A DNA stretch of 64,000 bases, taken from assembly GCA_965242495.1 (NCBI GenBank), contig OZ251446.1, positions 2,046,001-2,110,000 on the forward strand, read 5' to 3'. Below the pieces are notes generated by a model. That model saw nothing but the letters and a program-made list of their open reading frames with translations, searched no databases and was not told where the DNA came from. Positions 37,804-46,918 of the stretch are shown one piece after another (within the stretch, counting starts at the first letter, position 1; the number at the start of each line of letters is the position of its first letter). A program made the translations under genes and the position numbers. The DNA is from CBDESN01 sp965242495 (GTDB lineage Bacteria; Pseudomonadota; Alphaproteobacteria; MPNO01).

Positions 37804-38208
37804 ATGACCGACGACGAGGCCGCGCAGGTGCTGGCGGGGCTGCCCGGGCTGGTGAACGGCGACGGCGCGCTGGTCGGCCGCGGGCGGTTCCTGTCCGCGG
37901 ACTTCCTGGTCGGCGCGGGCCGCGCGCCGGTGCTGGTCACGGTGCGGGAAGGGAGGATCGTCGGGGTCGCGCGTCGCCCGCCGCCGATGCGCTCCTGGCG
38001 CTTCGCCATCCGGGCGGGAGCGGAGGCCTGGGAGCGGTTCTGGCGCCCGACGCCCCCGCCCGGCTACCACGACCTGCTGGCGATGACCCGCTTCGGCGCC
38101 GCGCGGATCGACGGCGATCTGCAACCGCTGATGGCCAATCTCCGCTACGTCAAGGAGGTGCTGGCCGCGCCGCGCCGCGCCGCGGGAAGGCCGGGCGATG
38201 CCGGTTGA
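37804..38208 (+). CDS. Conserved hypothetical protein, possibly SCP2-like
   Basis: 134-aa soluble protein. The order of elements (GRFLSADFLVGAGRAPVLVT, then RSWRFAIRAGAEAWERFWRP and LLAMTRFGAARIDGDLQPLM) resembles small sterol-carrier-2-like ligand-binding proteins found beside hydrolases in catabolic operons. It overlaps the start of the alpha/beta hydrolase by 11 bases, so the two are probably co-translated. The family call is tentative. Confidence 0.7.
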   Translation: MTDDEAAQVLAGLPGLVNGDGALVGRGRFLSADFLVGAGRAPVLVTVREGRIVGVARRPPPMRSWRFAIRAGAEAWERFWRPTPPPGYHDLLAMTRFGAARIDGDLQPLMANLRYVKEVLAAPRRAAGRPGDAG

Positions 38209-39049
38209 GTTCGAGCCCATCGCCGGGCGCTACGCGACGCTCGCGCTCGACGGCCGGCCGTGCCGCATCTATTTCGAGGAGGCGGGAGACGGCATCCCGC
38301 TGCTCTGCCTGCACACCGCGGGCGCGGACGGGCGCCAATACCGCCACGTCATGACCGATCCGGCGATCACCGACCATTTCCGGGTCATCGCCTTCGACCT
38401 GCCCCGGCACGGCAAGTCCTTCCCGCCGCCCGGTTACGAGAACGAAGAATACCGGCTCACCGCCGACGGCTACACCGGCGCGATCCTGGCGGTGATCGAC
38501 GCGCTCGAACTCGACCGGCCGGTGGTGATGGGCTGCTCGATGGGCGGGCGCGTCGTGCTGGCTCTGGCGGCGCGCCACGCCGCCCGCTTCCGGGCGCTGA
38601 TCGGCGTCGAATGCGCCGCCCGCCAGACGCCGTGGTACGACGCCGAGTGGCTGCACCGGCCGGACGTGCATGGCGGCGAGGTCTGCGCGGCGATGATCTC
38701 GGGGCTGATCGCCCCGCAGGCGCCGGACCGCTATCGCTGGGAGACGCTGTGGGGCTATCTCCAGAGCGGACCGGGCGTGTTCAAGGGCGACCTGTTCTTC
38801 TACCGCGAGGACTCCGACTACCGGACGCTGCTGCCGTCGGTCGACGCGACGGCCTGCCCGCTCTACTTGCTGACCGGCGAGTACGACTTCTCCTGCACGC
38901 CCGAGGACACGCGCCGGACCGCGGCCGCCCTGCCCGGGGCGAAGGCGACGATCATGGCCGGGCTCGGCCATTTCCCGATGAGCGAGAATCCGGCCCGCTT
39001 CCGGGAATACCTGCTGCCGGTGCTGGACGAGATCCGAGGCGGGGCGTGA
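38198..39049 (+). CDS. Alpha/beta-hydrolase
   Basis: 283-aa cytosolic hydrolase. The nucleophile elbow is GCSMGG, the acid is Asp in TGEYDFSCTPE and the His is in GLGHFPMSENP. The oxyanion region LCLHTAGADGRQYRH follows beta-strand 3. The arrangement fits C-C bond (meta-cleavage product) hydrolases or lactonases, in line with nearby oxygenases, but an esterase role is equally possible. Confidence 0.9.
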   Translation: MPVEFEPIAGRYATLALDGRPCRIYFEEAGDGIPLLCLHTAGADGRQYRHVMTDPAITDHFRVIAFDLPRHGKSFPPPGYENEEYRLTADGYTGAILAVIDALELDRPVVMGCSMGGRVVLALAARHAARFRALIGVECAARQTPWYDAEWLHRPDVHGGEVCAAMISGLIAPQAPDRYRWETLWGYLQSGPGVFKGDLFFYREDSDYRTLLPSVDATACPLYLLTGEYDFSCTPEDTRRTAAALPGAKATIMAGLGHFPMSENPARFREYLLPVLDEIRGGA

Positions 39050-39143
39050 CGCCGCGCATCCAGGCGTTTCGCAGGCCATGGCCAGGGCGAGAAATGCGCG
39101 CTAGAGTCCGTCGACGGAGCGGGCCGCGCGGCGGAGGCGTCGA

Positions 39144-40469
39144 TTGCTGATCGATTGGTGGATTCCGCTGCTGGTCATCTTCGGCGGCGCGATGTTCCTG
39201 CTCCTCAAGGGCATTCCCGTCGCCTTCGCCTTCGTGATCGTCAACATGCTGGGCGTGCTGGTCCTCCAGGGCGGGGGCGCCGCCTTCAACACCTTCACCG
39301 CCAGCATGTACGCCTCGGTCACCAGCTTCACGCTGCTGCCGATCCCGCTGTTCATCCTGATGGGCGAGATCCTGTGGCACTCGAAGGTCGCGTTCCGGGC
39401 GATCGACGCGCTCGACCAGCTGCTGGGCCGCCTGCCCGGGCGGCTGAGCATCCTGACGGTGGCGTCGGGGACGGTGTTCTCGAGCCTGAGCGGATCGACG
39501 ATGGCCAACACCGCCTTGCTCGGAACCATGCTGCTGCCCGACATGCAGCGGCGCGGCTACAAGGCGCCGATGTCGATCGGGCCGATCATCGCCAGCGGCG
39601 GGCTGGCGATGATCGTGCCGCCGAGTTCGCTCGCCGTGATCCTCGCCGCCATCGGCAAGCTGTCCGTGGGCCGGCTGCTCGTTGCGGCGCTGATCCCGGG
39701 CCTCATCATGGCCCTCCTCTACGTCGCCTACATCGTCATCCGCTGCCGGCTCCAGCCGCAGCTCACGCCGTCCTACGACGTGGAGCGGGTTCCGCTGCGC
39801 GAACGCCTCAAGGGGGTCGCGCTCTATCTGCTGCCGCTGGGCGTGATCGTGTTCCTGGTCACCGGGGTGATCGTGATCGGCGTCGCCACGCCGACCGAGG
39901 CCGCGGCGATGGGCTGCATGGGATCGTTCGTCGTGGCCCTCGCCTATGGCGGGCTCACCCGCGACGTCGTCATCAAGTCGGTCACCGGGACGGTGCGCAT
40001 CACGGTGATGATGTTCGCGATTCTCATCGGCGCCATCGGGTTCAGCCAGATCATGGCCTTCTCGGGCGCCACCCGCGGGCTGCTCCAGGCGGTCGGCGGC
40101 CTCGATATCCACCCGCTGCTGCTGATCGTCTGCATGCAGCTGATCGTCCTGATGCTCGGGACCTTCATGGAGCAGGTGTCGATCATGCTGATCACGCTGC
40201 CGCTCTACATCCCGATCGTGAAGCTGCTGGGCTACGACCCGATCTGGTTCGGCGTCCTGATGCTGATCAACCTGGAGATGGCGCTCACGACCCCGCCCTT
40301 CGGGATGCTGCTGTTCGTGATGAAGGGGGTGGCCCCGCCCGAGACCAAGCTGAAGGCGATCTATCTGGCCGGGCTGCCGTTCCTGATCTGCGACCTGATC
40401 GCGTTGGTCGTCGTCCTCCTGGTTCCGGAGACGACGAGCTGGTTGCAAGAGCTGTTCTACCGAAGATGA
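39144..40469 (+). CDS. TRAP transporter large permease (DctM type)
   Basis: 441-aa inner-membrane subunit that couples sodium flow to solute uptake. At least twelve hydrophobic segments alternate through the protein; typical blocks are GSTMANTALLGTMLLPDMQR, GPIIASGGLAMIVPPSSLAV and TPPFGMLLFVMKGVAPPE. It starts at a TTG (LIDWWIPLLVIFGG). The order large permease, binding protein, small permease is unusual, since P-Q-M is commoner. A small hairpin (40474-40489) follows the stop. Confidence 0.92.
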   Translation: MLIDWWIPLLVIFGGAMFLLLKGIPVAFAFVIVNMLGVLVLQGGGAAFNTFTASMYASVTSFTLLPIPLFILMGEILWHSKVAFRAIDALDQLLGRLPGRLSILTVASGTVFSSLSGSTMANTALLGTMLLPDMQRRGYKAPMSIGPIIASGGLAMIVPPSSLAVILAAIGKLSVGRLLVAALIPGLIMALLYVAYIVIRCRLQPQLTPSYDVERVPLRERLKGVALYLLPLGVIVFLVTGVIVIGVATPTEAAAMGCMGSFVVALAYGGLTRDVVIKSVTGTVRITVMMFAILIGAIGFSQIMAFSGATRGLLQAVGGLDIHPLLLIVCMQLIVLMLGTFMEQVSIMLITLPLYIPIVKLLGYDPIWFGVLMLINLEMALTTPPFGMLLFVMKGVAPPETKLKAIYLAGLPFLICDLIALVVVLLVPETTSWLQELFYRR

Positions 40470-40548
40470 GCGGGCCGCGTTTGCGCGGCGCATCCGCGGC
40501 GTGATAGCCTTCGCGTCGAGACCGACGCGCCAACAAGGGAGAAGTCGA

Positions 40549-41541
40549 ATGTCGTTCGCCGGATGTTGCAGATTCACCGCCGCAATCGTGATCGCCGCCG
40601 CGATCGGGCTCGCCGGTCGGCCGGCCCCGGTCAAGGCGGCCGATCCGATCGTGCTCAAGGGCCTGATCCCTTGGCCCGCCGACTTCGTGGGCAGCCGCGG
40701 CTTCCTCGAATTCCAGAAGACCGTCAACGCCAAGCTCAAGGGGCGGGTCATCGTGAGCCTGCTCGGCGGCTCCGAGGTGGTGCCGCCGTTCGAGCAGTTC
40801 GAGGCGGTTCGCGACGGCGTCGTCGACGTGCTGATGACCGCCGGCGCCTACTACAAGGCGACGGTGCCGGAAGCCGCCGCCGGGCTCGGCGCCACCAAGT
40901 TCGCGACCGAACTGCGGAAGGACGGCTATACCGCGCTGATGCGGGAGGTCCACAAGAAGCACGGCGTCTACTATCACTCCAACGTCGGCGGGACGAAAGG
41001 CAACGGGTTCCGCTGCTATTCCAACAAGAAGATCATGAACGCCGACCTCTCCGGCCTGAAGCTGCGCGTGTCGCCGACTTACGTGCCGCTGGTGACGGCG
41101 CTCAAGGGAACGCCGATCCTGATGAAGGCGGGCGAGGTCTATACCGCGCTCGAACGCGGCGTGGTCGACGGCTATTGCTGGACCTTCCTCGGCATCCGCG
41201 ACTACGGCTTCCACGAGGTCACCAAATACGTGATCGACATCCCGTTCTATTCCAACGACACCGCGATCCTGATCAACCTGAAGACCTGGAACGGCCTGCC
41301 GGCCGACGTGCGGGAAGCGATCGCCGGCATCGAGGCCGACATCGAGCGGGCGGTCGAGAAGTTCATGACCGACATGAACGAGAAGGAGGACGCGGCGCTC
41401 AAGAAGGAAGGGCTGGAGTTCCTCCATCTCAGCCCGGACGAGACCCGGAAGTGGAAGGACGCGGCCTATGAGTCGCACTGGGCGGACGTGATGAAGAAGA
41501 GTCCGGAATACGGGGCCAAGCTGAAGAGCCTGGCGCAGTAG
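40549..41541 (+). CDS. TRAP transporter substrate-binding protein (DctP type)
   Basis: 330-aa periplasmic binding protein. From the ATG at 40549 it has a signal peptide (FTAAIVIAAAIGLAGRP then AxA-like PVKAAD), and a GGAGA-type ribosome-binding site lies ahead. The ligand region has LKLRVSPTYVPLVTALKGTP, where the Arg normally salt-bridges a carboxylate, and YTALERGVVDGYCW. An organic acid is therefore the likely ligand, which fits uptake of an aromatic or carboxylated compound for the neighbouring enzymes. Confidence 0.92.
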   Translation: MSFAGCCRFTAAIVIAAAIGLAGRPAPVKAADPIVLKGLIPWPADFVGSRGFLEFQKTVNAKLKGRVIVSLLGGSEVVPPFEQFEAVRDGVVDVLMTAGAYYKATVPEAAAGLGATKFATELRKDGYTALMREVHKKHGVYYHSNVGGTKGNGFRCYSNKKIMNADLSGLKLRVSPTYVPLVTALKGTPILMKAGEVYTALERGVVDGYCWTFLGIRDYGFHEVTKYVIDIPFYSNDTAILINLKTWNGLPADVREAIAGIEADIERAVEKFMTDMNEKEDAALKKEGLEFLHLSPDETRKWKDAAYESHWADVMKKSPEYGAKLKSLAQ

Positions 41542-41563
41542 CCGCCGGGCGGAACCGGCCCGG

Positions 41564-41601
41564 CCGGCCGCGCGCCATATCCGCCGCGGGCGCGCGGCCG
41601 G
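41564..41601 (+). promoter_or_regulatory. Strong stem-loop between TRAP dctP- and dctQ-type genes
   Basis: Two perfectly complementary 13-base arms (41564-41576 and 41589-41601) flank a 12-base loop. No U-run follows. The likely role is to protect the 3' end of the binding-protein mRNA and lower expression of the following permease, as seen in many transport operons; this is inference. Confidence 0.6.
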
Positions 41602-41627
41602 CGGACCCTTCGATCCCCGCAGCGGAC

Positions 41628-42122
41628 ATGCAGCGGATCGCCCGAACCTACGACCGGCTTCTGGCGCTGCTGGCGGTCGTGGTCGGAATCATGATCGTGG
41701 CGGCGATGCTGTTCGTAGTGGTGGACGTCCTGCTCCGCTTCTTCTTCGGCGCGCCGATCGGCTGGGTGATCGAGGTCTGCGAGTACTTCCTCCTGTTCAC
41801 GCCTTTTCTCGGCATGGCCTGGTTGGTCCGCCAAGTCGAAGGGCATATCCGCATCGACGTGCTGGTCCAGGGGCTGGGCCGGCGCACGCAGGCCGTCCTC
41901 GACTGCTGGGGCTCCTGTCTGGTCGGGGCGACGCTGGCGTTCGGGGCCTATTACACCGGGATCTCGGCCTGGGGCCATATCCTGCGGAACGTGCAGACGC
42001 CCGGCGTCTATCCGATCCCCAAGGGGTATCTGATGTTCGTGATCACGGCCGGCTTCGCGCTGACCGCGGTGGAGTTCCTGCGCAAGGCCCGCGGGCACTA
42101 CCGGGAGGCGCGGTCCGGTTGA
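41628..42122 (+). CDS. TRAP transporter small permease (DctQ type)
   Basis: 164-aa four-helix membrane protein. It has a first helix of LLALLAVVVGIMIVAAMLFV and then RFFFGAPIGWVIEVCEYFLL and FLGMAWLVRQVEGHIRIDVL, the DctQ signature. With the large permease and binding protein it completes a tripartite sodium symporter. The gene ends five bases before the convergent ABC permease stop. Confidence 0.92.
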   Translation: MQRIARTYDRLLALLAVVVGIMIVAAMLFVVVDVLLRFFFGAPIGWVIEVCEYFLLFTPFLGMAWLVRQVEGHIRIDVLVQGLGRRTQAVLDCWGSCLVGATLAFGAYYTGISAWGHILRNVQTPGVYPIPKGYLMFVITAGFALTAVEFLRKARGHYREARSG

Positions 42123-42127
42123 GGCGC

Positions 42128-43051
42128 TCAGCGCCGGTCTTCGCGGACATAAGGCAGGCCGAGCGCGCCGGGCGCGTCGGAGCGGGTGCGGCGGAGCCCG
42201 GCGTAGACGAGCACGCCCAGCGTCGCCAGGAACGGCGTCATCTGCAGGAAGTATTGCGGCACCGGCCAGCCGGCGGCGAAGATGCGCGGGATCAACGCCT
42301 CGATGCCGCCGAACAGCAGCGCGCCCAGCACCGCCCGGCCCGGCATCCAGCGGGCGAAGATCACCAGGGCGATGGCGATCCAGCCGCGGCCATGGGTCAT
42401 CTCGTTGACCCAGATCTTGGCCGCGGCGAGGGCCAGATAGCCTCCGGCCATGCCGCACAGCACGCCGCCCGCGGCCACCGCGCAGAAGCGATAGAGATCG
42501 ACCTTGACGCCGGCGGCGTCGGCGGCCTGCGGGTTCTCGCCCACGGCGCGGAGGTTGAGCCCGGTCCGGGAGCGGAACAAAAACCACCACACGCCGGCGG
42601 CGATCGCGACGGTGAGATAGACCATCGCATCCTGGGCGAAGAACACCTTGCCCAGGAAGGGGAGGTCGGACAGCGCGCCGAGATCGAGCTTTTCCAGGCC
42701 GCGGATCGCCTTGTCGTTCCACTGCACGCCGACCAGCCCGGTCAGCCCGACGCCGAAGAAGACGATGGTGATGCCGGTGACCACCTGGTCGGCGCGCAGC
42801 GCCACGACCAGCAGGGCGAACAGGATCGCGACCAGCCAGCCGGCGACGCCCGAGGCCAGCATGCCGACCGGCGCGCTGTGGCCGAATTCGACATAGGCGG
42901 CGACGCCGGCGAGCGCGCCGCACAGCATCAACCCCTCGGCGCCCAGGTTGATGACTCCGGCCCGCTCGTTGACGATCAGGCCCAGCGTCGCAAGCACCAG
43001 CGGCGTGGCGAAGACCGGCGTGAAGGCGAGCCAGTTGGCGACGAACTCCAT
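42128..43051 (-). CDS. ABC transporter permease (BMP/nucleoside-type, second subunit)
   Basis: 307-aa permease with about eight hydrophobic helices. Signature blocks are GLIVNERAGVINLGAEGLML and FLFRSRTGLNLRAVGENPQA (EAA-like coupling loop), as in YufQ or NupC-type permeases of the BPD_transp_2 family. The start at 43051 is 14 bases after the first permease. With the next genes it forms a BMP-type importer for nucleosides or similar heterocycles. Confidence 0.9.
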   Translation of the reverse strand: MEFVANWLAFTPVFATPLVLATLGLIVNERAGVINLGAEGLMLCGALAGVAAYVEFGHSAPVGMLASGVAGWLVAILFALLVVALRADQVVTGITIVFFGVGLTGLVGVQWNDKAIRGLEKLDLGALSDLPFLGKVFFAQDAMVYLTVAIAAGVWWFLFRSRTGLNLRAVGENPQAADAAGVKVDLYRFCAVAAGGVLCGMAGGYLALAAAKIWVNEMTHGRGWIAIALVIFARWMPGRAVLGALLFGGIEALIPRIFAAGWPVPQYFLQMTPFLATLGVLVYAGLRRTRSDAPGALGLPYVREDRR

Positions 43052-43065
43052 CGCGATCCCTTCCC

Positions 43066-44169
43066 TCAGCGCGCCCAGCGGACGCGGTAGCGGACGAAGA
43101 AGTCCGAGGCGGCGACGCACATGACGACGATCGCCTGGATCAGCGAGACCAGCGCCTGCGGCAGGCTGTAGAAGACCTTGACGCTCTGGCCGGCGGCGTA
43201 GAGGCCGCCGATCAGGAAGGCGACGATGAGCACGGCGCCCGGATTGTTGCGCGCCAGGAAGGCGATCATGATGCCGGAGAAGCCGTAGCCGGCGGCCATG
43301 GCGCCGGTGAGCCGGTGCTCCTGGGCGGCCGCCATCACGAAACCGGCGGCCCCGGACAGCGCGCCCGACAGAGCGGCGGCGGCGAACAGGGTGAGCGCCA
43401 CCGGGATGCCGGCGGCGAGGGCCATGCGCGGGTTGGCCCCGACGAAGCGCATATAGACGCCGAAGCGGCTCTTCTGCATCAGCCACCAGACGAGGGCCGC
43501 GGCGGCGAGGCTGAAGAGCAGCCCGACATGGACTTTCTCCCACCCCAGCCCCGGCAGCCGCTCCGCCGCGTCGAACGCCTCGGAGTGCGGGAAGCGCTCC
43601 TTCTCGTCCTGCCAGGGGCCGTAGACCTGGTTGAGCACGAACAGATAGGCGACGTAGTTCAGCAGCAGCGTCGAGATGACCTCGTTCACGCCCAGCCGGA
43701 TCTTGAGCAGGGCCGGCGGCGCGATCCACAACAGGCCGCCGATCAGCGACAGCAGCAGCATGAGCGCGATACGCGCCGGCGGCGGGCCGACGTCGAAGAT
43801 GGCGACGACCGCGGCCCCGATCGCGCCCCAGAAGAACTGGCCCTCGATGCCGATGTTCCAGAAATTGACCCGGAACGCGACCGCGGCCGAGAGACCGACC
43901 AGGATCAGCGGGCTGCATTCGATCAGGACGCTCGACAACCCCAGCCGGTCGAAGAAGGTGAGCAGCACGAACTCCTCGAAGACGTTGGCCGGCTCGACGC
44001 CGGCGGACACCAGGATCGCCACCGAGACGCCGAGCCCGACCGCCAACGACAGGGCGATGAAGCAGCCATGCCGAAGGCGGCCGATCGACTGGCGGACTTC
44101 GAGGCTCAACCGGCCGAGACGGCGGCGCGCCGGCGGCGCCGGCGGCGGGACGGCGGCGGGCTCAGGCAT
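43066..44169 (-). CDS. ABC transporter permease (BMP/nucleoside-type, first subunit)
   Basis: 367-aa permease with a Pro-rich cytosolic N-terminus, then helices such as GCFIALSLAVGLGVSVAILV and GLSAAVAFRVNFWNIGIEGQ. The coupling loop reads KSRFGVYMRFVGANPRMALA, and GFSGIMIAFLARNNPGAVLI is typical of YufP. The ATG overlaps the ATPase stop by eight bases. It pairs with the other permease to form the channel. Confidence 0.9.
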   Translation of the reverse strand: MPEPAAVPPPAPPARRRLGRLSLEVRQSIGRLRHGCFIALSLAVGLGVSVAILVSAGVEPANVFEEFVLLTFFDRLGLSSVLIECSPLILVGLSAAVAFRVNFWNIGIEGQFFWGAIGAAVVAIFDVGPPPARIALMLLLSLIGGLLWIAPPALLKIRLGVNEVISTLLLNYVAYLFVLNQVYGPWQDEKERFPHSEAFDAAERLPGLGWEKVHVGLLFSLAAAALVWWLMQKSRFGVYMRFVGANPRMALAAGIPVALTLFAAAALSGALSGAAGFVMAAAQEHRLTGAMAAGYGFSGIMIAFLARNNPGAVLIVAFLIGGLYAAGQSVKVFYSLPQALVSLIQAIVVMCVAASDFFVRYRVRWAR

Positions 44170-45658
44170 GATCCACCATCAGCCGGCCGACCGCCTGGCG
44201 GTCGGCGGGACGGTCGAACTCGCCGACGATCCGGCCGCGGTTGAGGACGCCCACCCGGTCGGACAGGTCGAGCACCTCGTCGAGGTCCTCGCTGATGAGC
44301 AGCACCGCGGCGCCGGCGTCGCGCGCGCGCCGCAGATGATCGTGGATCGCGGCGCAGGCCCGCACGTCGAGCCCGCGGGTCGGCGAATGGGCGATCAGCA
44401 CCTCGGCCCCGGCGGACAGTTCGCGCGCCAGCACCAGCTTCTGCGCGTTGCCGCCCGACAGCAGGCGGGCGCGCGTACGCGGCGCGGCGCCCTGGATCTC
44501 GAAGCGTTCGATCGCCCGCGCGGCGTCGCCGTCCATCGCCGCCTCGGAGATCCACCAGCCGCCGTACTTGCCGGCGTCGAGACCGGACAGCGCGTGGTTC
44601 TCGCTCACGGTCAGATCGGCGGCGAGCCCCAGCAGATAGCGGTCGGCGGGGATGCCGCCCATCCCGGCGCGCCGGCGGCGGCCGGGATGGGCGAAGGTCA
44701 CGTCGTTTCCGTCGAGGGCGATGCGGCCCGCTTGCGCCTTGCGGACGCCGATCAGCAGTTCGGCGAGCTCGGTCTGGCCGTTGCCGCCGACGCCGGCGAC
44801 GCCGTAGATCTCGCCGCCGCGCACGGCGAGGCCGACGCCCGACAGCGCGCGCGGGCCAGCGGCGCCGGCGGCCTCGAGATCTTCGATCGACAGGCGGACG
44901 CTGCCGGCGGCCGGGCGCTTGGCGGCATCGCTGCGCAGGGCCGAGCCCACCATCAGCTCGGTCATCCGCGCCCGACTCAGCGCATCCGGCGTATCGGCCG
45001 CGACCGTGCGGCCGCCGCGCATGATCGTCACCCGGTCGGCGAAGGCCTGCACCTCGCGCAGCTTGTGGGTAATCAGCACCACCGCCGCGCCGCGCCGGGC
45101 GAGGTCGCGCATCAGCCCGAGCAGGCGGTCGGCCTCTTCGTCGGTCAGCACCGCGGTCGGCTCGTCCAGGATCACGATCCGCGCGCCGCCGACCAACACC
45201 TTGACGACCTCGACCCGCTGCTGCTCGGCGACCGAGATCGAATCCACCCGGGCGCGGGCGTCGAGGGCGAAGCCCAGCTCGGCGCAGTGGCGCTCGATCG
45301 CCGCGACGATCCGGTCGGCCTCGCTGGACCAGCGGCCGGGGCCCGGGTTGGCGAGCATCACGTTCTCGGCGACGGTGAAGGGGCGCACCAGCTTGAAATG
45401 CTGATGGACCATGCCGACGCCGAGGGCGCGCGCATGCGCCGGCCCCTGGATATCGACCGCCCGGCCGTCGAGCGCCACCCGGCCCCGGTCGGGGCGGTAG
45501 AGGCCGCAGGCGACGTTCATCAGCGAGGACTTTCCGGCGCCGTTCTCGCCCAGCAGCGCATGGACCTCGCCGTAGCCGGCCCGGAGGTCGGCCCGGTCGA
45601 GCGCCCTGGCGCGATCGAAATCCTTGACGATCCCGCTCATGTCGAGCGCCGCCGTCAT
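44162..45658 (-). CDS. ABC transporter ATP-binding protein (duplicated, BMP/sugar type)
   Basis: 498-aa tandem ATPase. Domain 1 has Walker A GENGAGKSSLM and Walker B VILDEPTAVL, with a variant signature SVAEQQRVE. In domain 2 the P-loop is degenerate (AGVGGNGQTEL) and the signature is LLSGGNAQKL; Walker B is LIAHSPTRGLD, with His at the usual Glu or Gln position. This asymmetry is normal for the RbsA/YufO class. The ATG at 45658 is preferred to an open extension into the upstream spacer. Confidence 0.92.
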   Translation of the reverse strand: MTAALDMSGIVKDFDRARALDRADLRAGYGEVHALLGENGAGKSSLMNVACGLYRPDRGRVALDGRAVDIQGPAHARALGVGMVHQHFKLVRPFTVAENVMLANPGPGRWSSEADRIVAAIERHCAELGFALDARARVDSISVAEQQRVEVVKVLVGGARIVILDEPTAVLTDEEADRLLGLMRDLARRGAAVVLITHKLREVQAFADRVTIMRGGRTVAADTPDALSRARMTELMVGSALRSDAAKRPAAGSVRLSIEDLEAAGAAGPRALSGVGLAVRGGEIYGVAGVGGNGQTELAELLIGVRKAQAGRIALDGNDVTFAHPGRRRRAGMGGIPADRYLLGLAADLTVSENHALSGLDAGKYGGWWISEAAMDGDAARAIERFEIQGAAPRTRARLLSGGNAQKLVLARELSAGAEVLIAHSPTRGLDVRACAAIHDHLRRARDAGAAVLLISEDLDEVLDLSDRVGVLNRGRIVGEFDRPADRQAVGRLMVDHA

Positions 45659-45687
45659 CGACGGCGCTCCGGCGCGCGGGCGGCCCG

Positions 45688-45707
45688 GCGCGCCCTGCCG
45701 GGCGCGC
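45688..45707 (-). promoter_or_regulatory. Intercistronic stem-loop after the BMP gene
   Basis: A perfect 8-base stem (45688-45695 with 45700-45707) and a 4-base loop lie in the 82-base gap between the binding protein and the ATPase. There is no U-run. It probably stabilises the binding-protein transcript and reduces downstream expression, an inference from its position. Confidence 0.5.
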
Positions 45708-45740
45708 GGCAAGGGCGGGCGGGGCGGGCGGGGGCGCGGC

Positions 45741-46832
45741 TCAGAGTTGACCGACGACGCCCTTGACCAAGTACTTCATGCCCCACAGGTCGGCGTCGCT
45801 GGGCGTCTCGCCGGCGGGAACGACGGTGTTGCCGGCGTTGTCCTGGATCGGGCCGGTATAGACGTGCCAGCCGTCGATGATCTTCTGCCGGGCGGCCATG
45901 ACCTTGGCGACGACCTCCTTGGGCACGGCGTCGCCGCAGCAGGCGATGTCGGTTCCGCCATGCTTGAGACCCACGAATTCGCCGTAGGGCTTGGTCTTCC
46001 ACGAGCCGCCGGCGATCGTCTCGTAGAGCGGGATCAGGAAGCGGTCCCACACCCAGACCGAGGAGCACAGCGTCGCCTTGGGCGCGAACTCGCGCATGTC
46101 GCGATGATGGCCGGTGCCCCAGACCCCCTTCTCCTGCGCGGCGATCTGCGCCGCCGGCGTATCGACGTGCTGACCGATCACGTCGATGCCGCGCTCGATC
46201 AGCGCCAGGGCGGTGGCGCGCTCCTTGACGGGATCGTACCAGGAGCCGGTATAGACCACGTTGACGGTGGCCTTGGGATTCACCGCCTGCGCGCCGAGGG
46301 CGTAGGCGTTGACGGTCCAGGTCACCAGGCCCAGCGGGTGGGCGGCGACGAAGCCCAGCTTGTCGGTCTTGGTCATCGCGCCGGCGACCATGCCGCACAG
46401 ATACTGGCTCTCATAGGTGCGGCCGTAATAGGACTGGAGGTTGACCCCGTTGGTGGTTCCGGCCGGGTTGACGAAGGCGACCTCGGGATACTCCTTGGCC
46501 AGCTCCTTGAAGGTGTCGGAGTAGCCGAAGGCGGAGCCGTTGATGATGTTGAAGCCGCGCCGGATGAAGCGCTCGACGACGGGGCGGATGGCGGACGCCT
46601 TCTCCGGCACCTTCTCGGCGTAGGGAATCTTCCAGCCGAGTCGTTTCTCGACCCGGATCCGGGCCTCGTCGATGGCCTGGGTCCAGCCGCCGTCGTTCTT
46701 GACGTTGAAGTAGACGAACGCGACCTTCGGATCGCCCTTGAGCTTGAATTCCGCCTGCGCCGCTCCGGTCGCCCCGAGCCCGAACGCGACCGCCGCCGCA
46801 AGGGCGCCGGCCAGAACCGTCGTGAGCCTCAT
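45741..46832 (-). CDS. BMP-family ABC transporter substrate-binding protein
   Basis: 363-aa periplasmic binding protein with a signal peptide (LAGALAAAVAFGLGATGAAQ then AEF). The body matches the basic-membrane-protein family: AFVYFNVKNDGGWTQAIDEA, FIRRGFNIINGSAFGYSD and YYGRTYESQYLCGMVAG. Homologues bind nucleosides, purines or riboflavin-like ligands. No lipobox Cys is present, so it should be free in the periplasm. The promoter upstream is listed separately. Confidence 0.9.
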   Translation of the reverse strand: MRLTTVLAGALAAAVAFGLGATGAAQAEFKLKGDPKVAFVYFNVKNDGGWTQAIDEARIRVEKRLGWKIPYAEKVPEKASAIRPVVERFIRRGFNIINGSAFGYSDTFKELAKEYPEVAFVNPAGTTNGVNLQSYYGRTYESQYLCGMVAGAMTKTDKLGFVAAHPLGLVTWTVNAYALGAQAVNPKATVNVVYTGSWYDPVKERATALALIERGIDVIGQHVDTPAAQIAAQEKGVWGTGHHRDMREFAPKATLCSSVWVWDRFLIPLYETIAGGSWKTKPYGEFVGLKHGGTDIACCGDAVPKEVVAKVMAARQKIIDGWHVYTGPIQDNAGNTVVPAGETPSDADLWGMKYLVKGVVGQL

Positions 46833-46889
46833 CCCCGTCTCCCTTCGCCCGCGCCCGCCGGGCGCGGCGTATCCGTTTCGCGCCCGTCG

Positions 46890-46918
46890 ATGCTAGGAAA
46901 CCGGCGCGAGGGTGTCAA
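46890..46918 (-). promoter_or_regulatory. Sigma70-type promoter of the BMP-ABC operon
   Basis: Minus-strand TTGACA (46913-46918) and TAGCAT (46890-46895) are separated by 17 bases and lie 58-86 bases upstream of the binding-protein ATG. The -35 box is perfect. The -10 box matches four of six consensus positions and is the same as that of the candidate small-RNA promoter at 47421. Confidence 0.65.
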
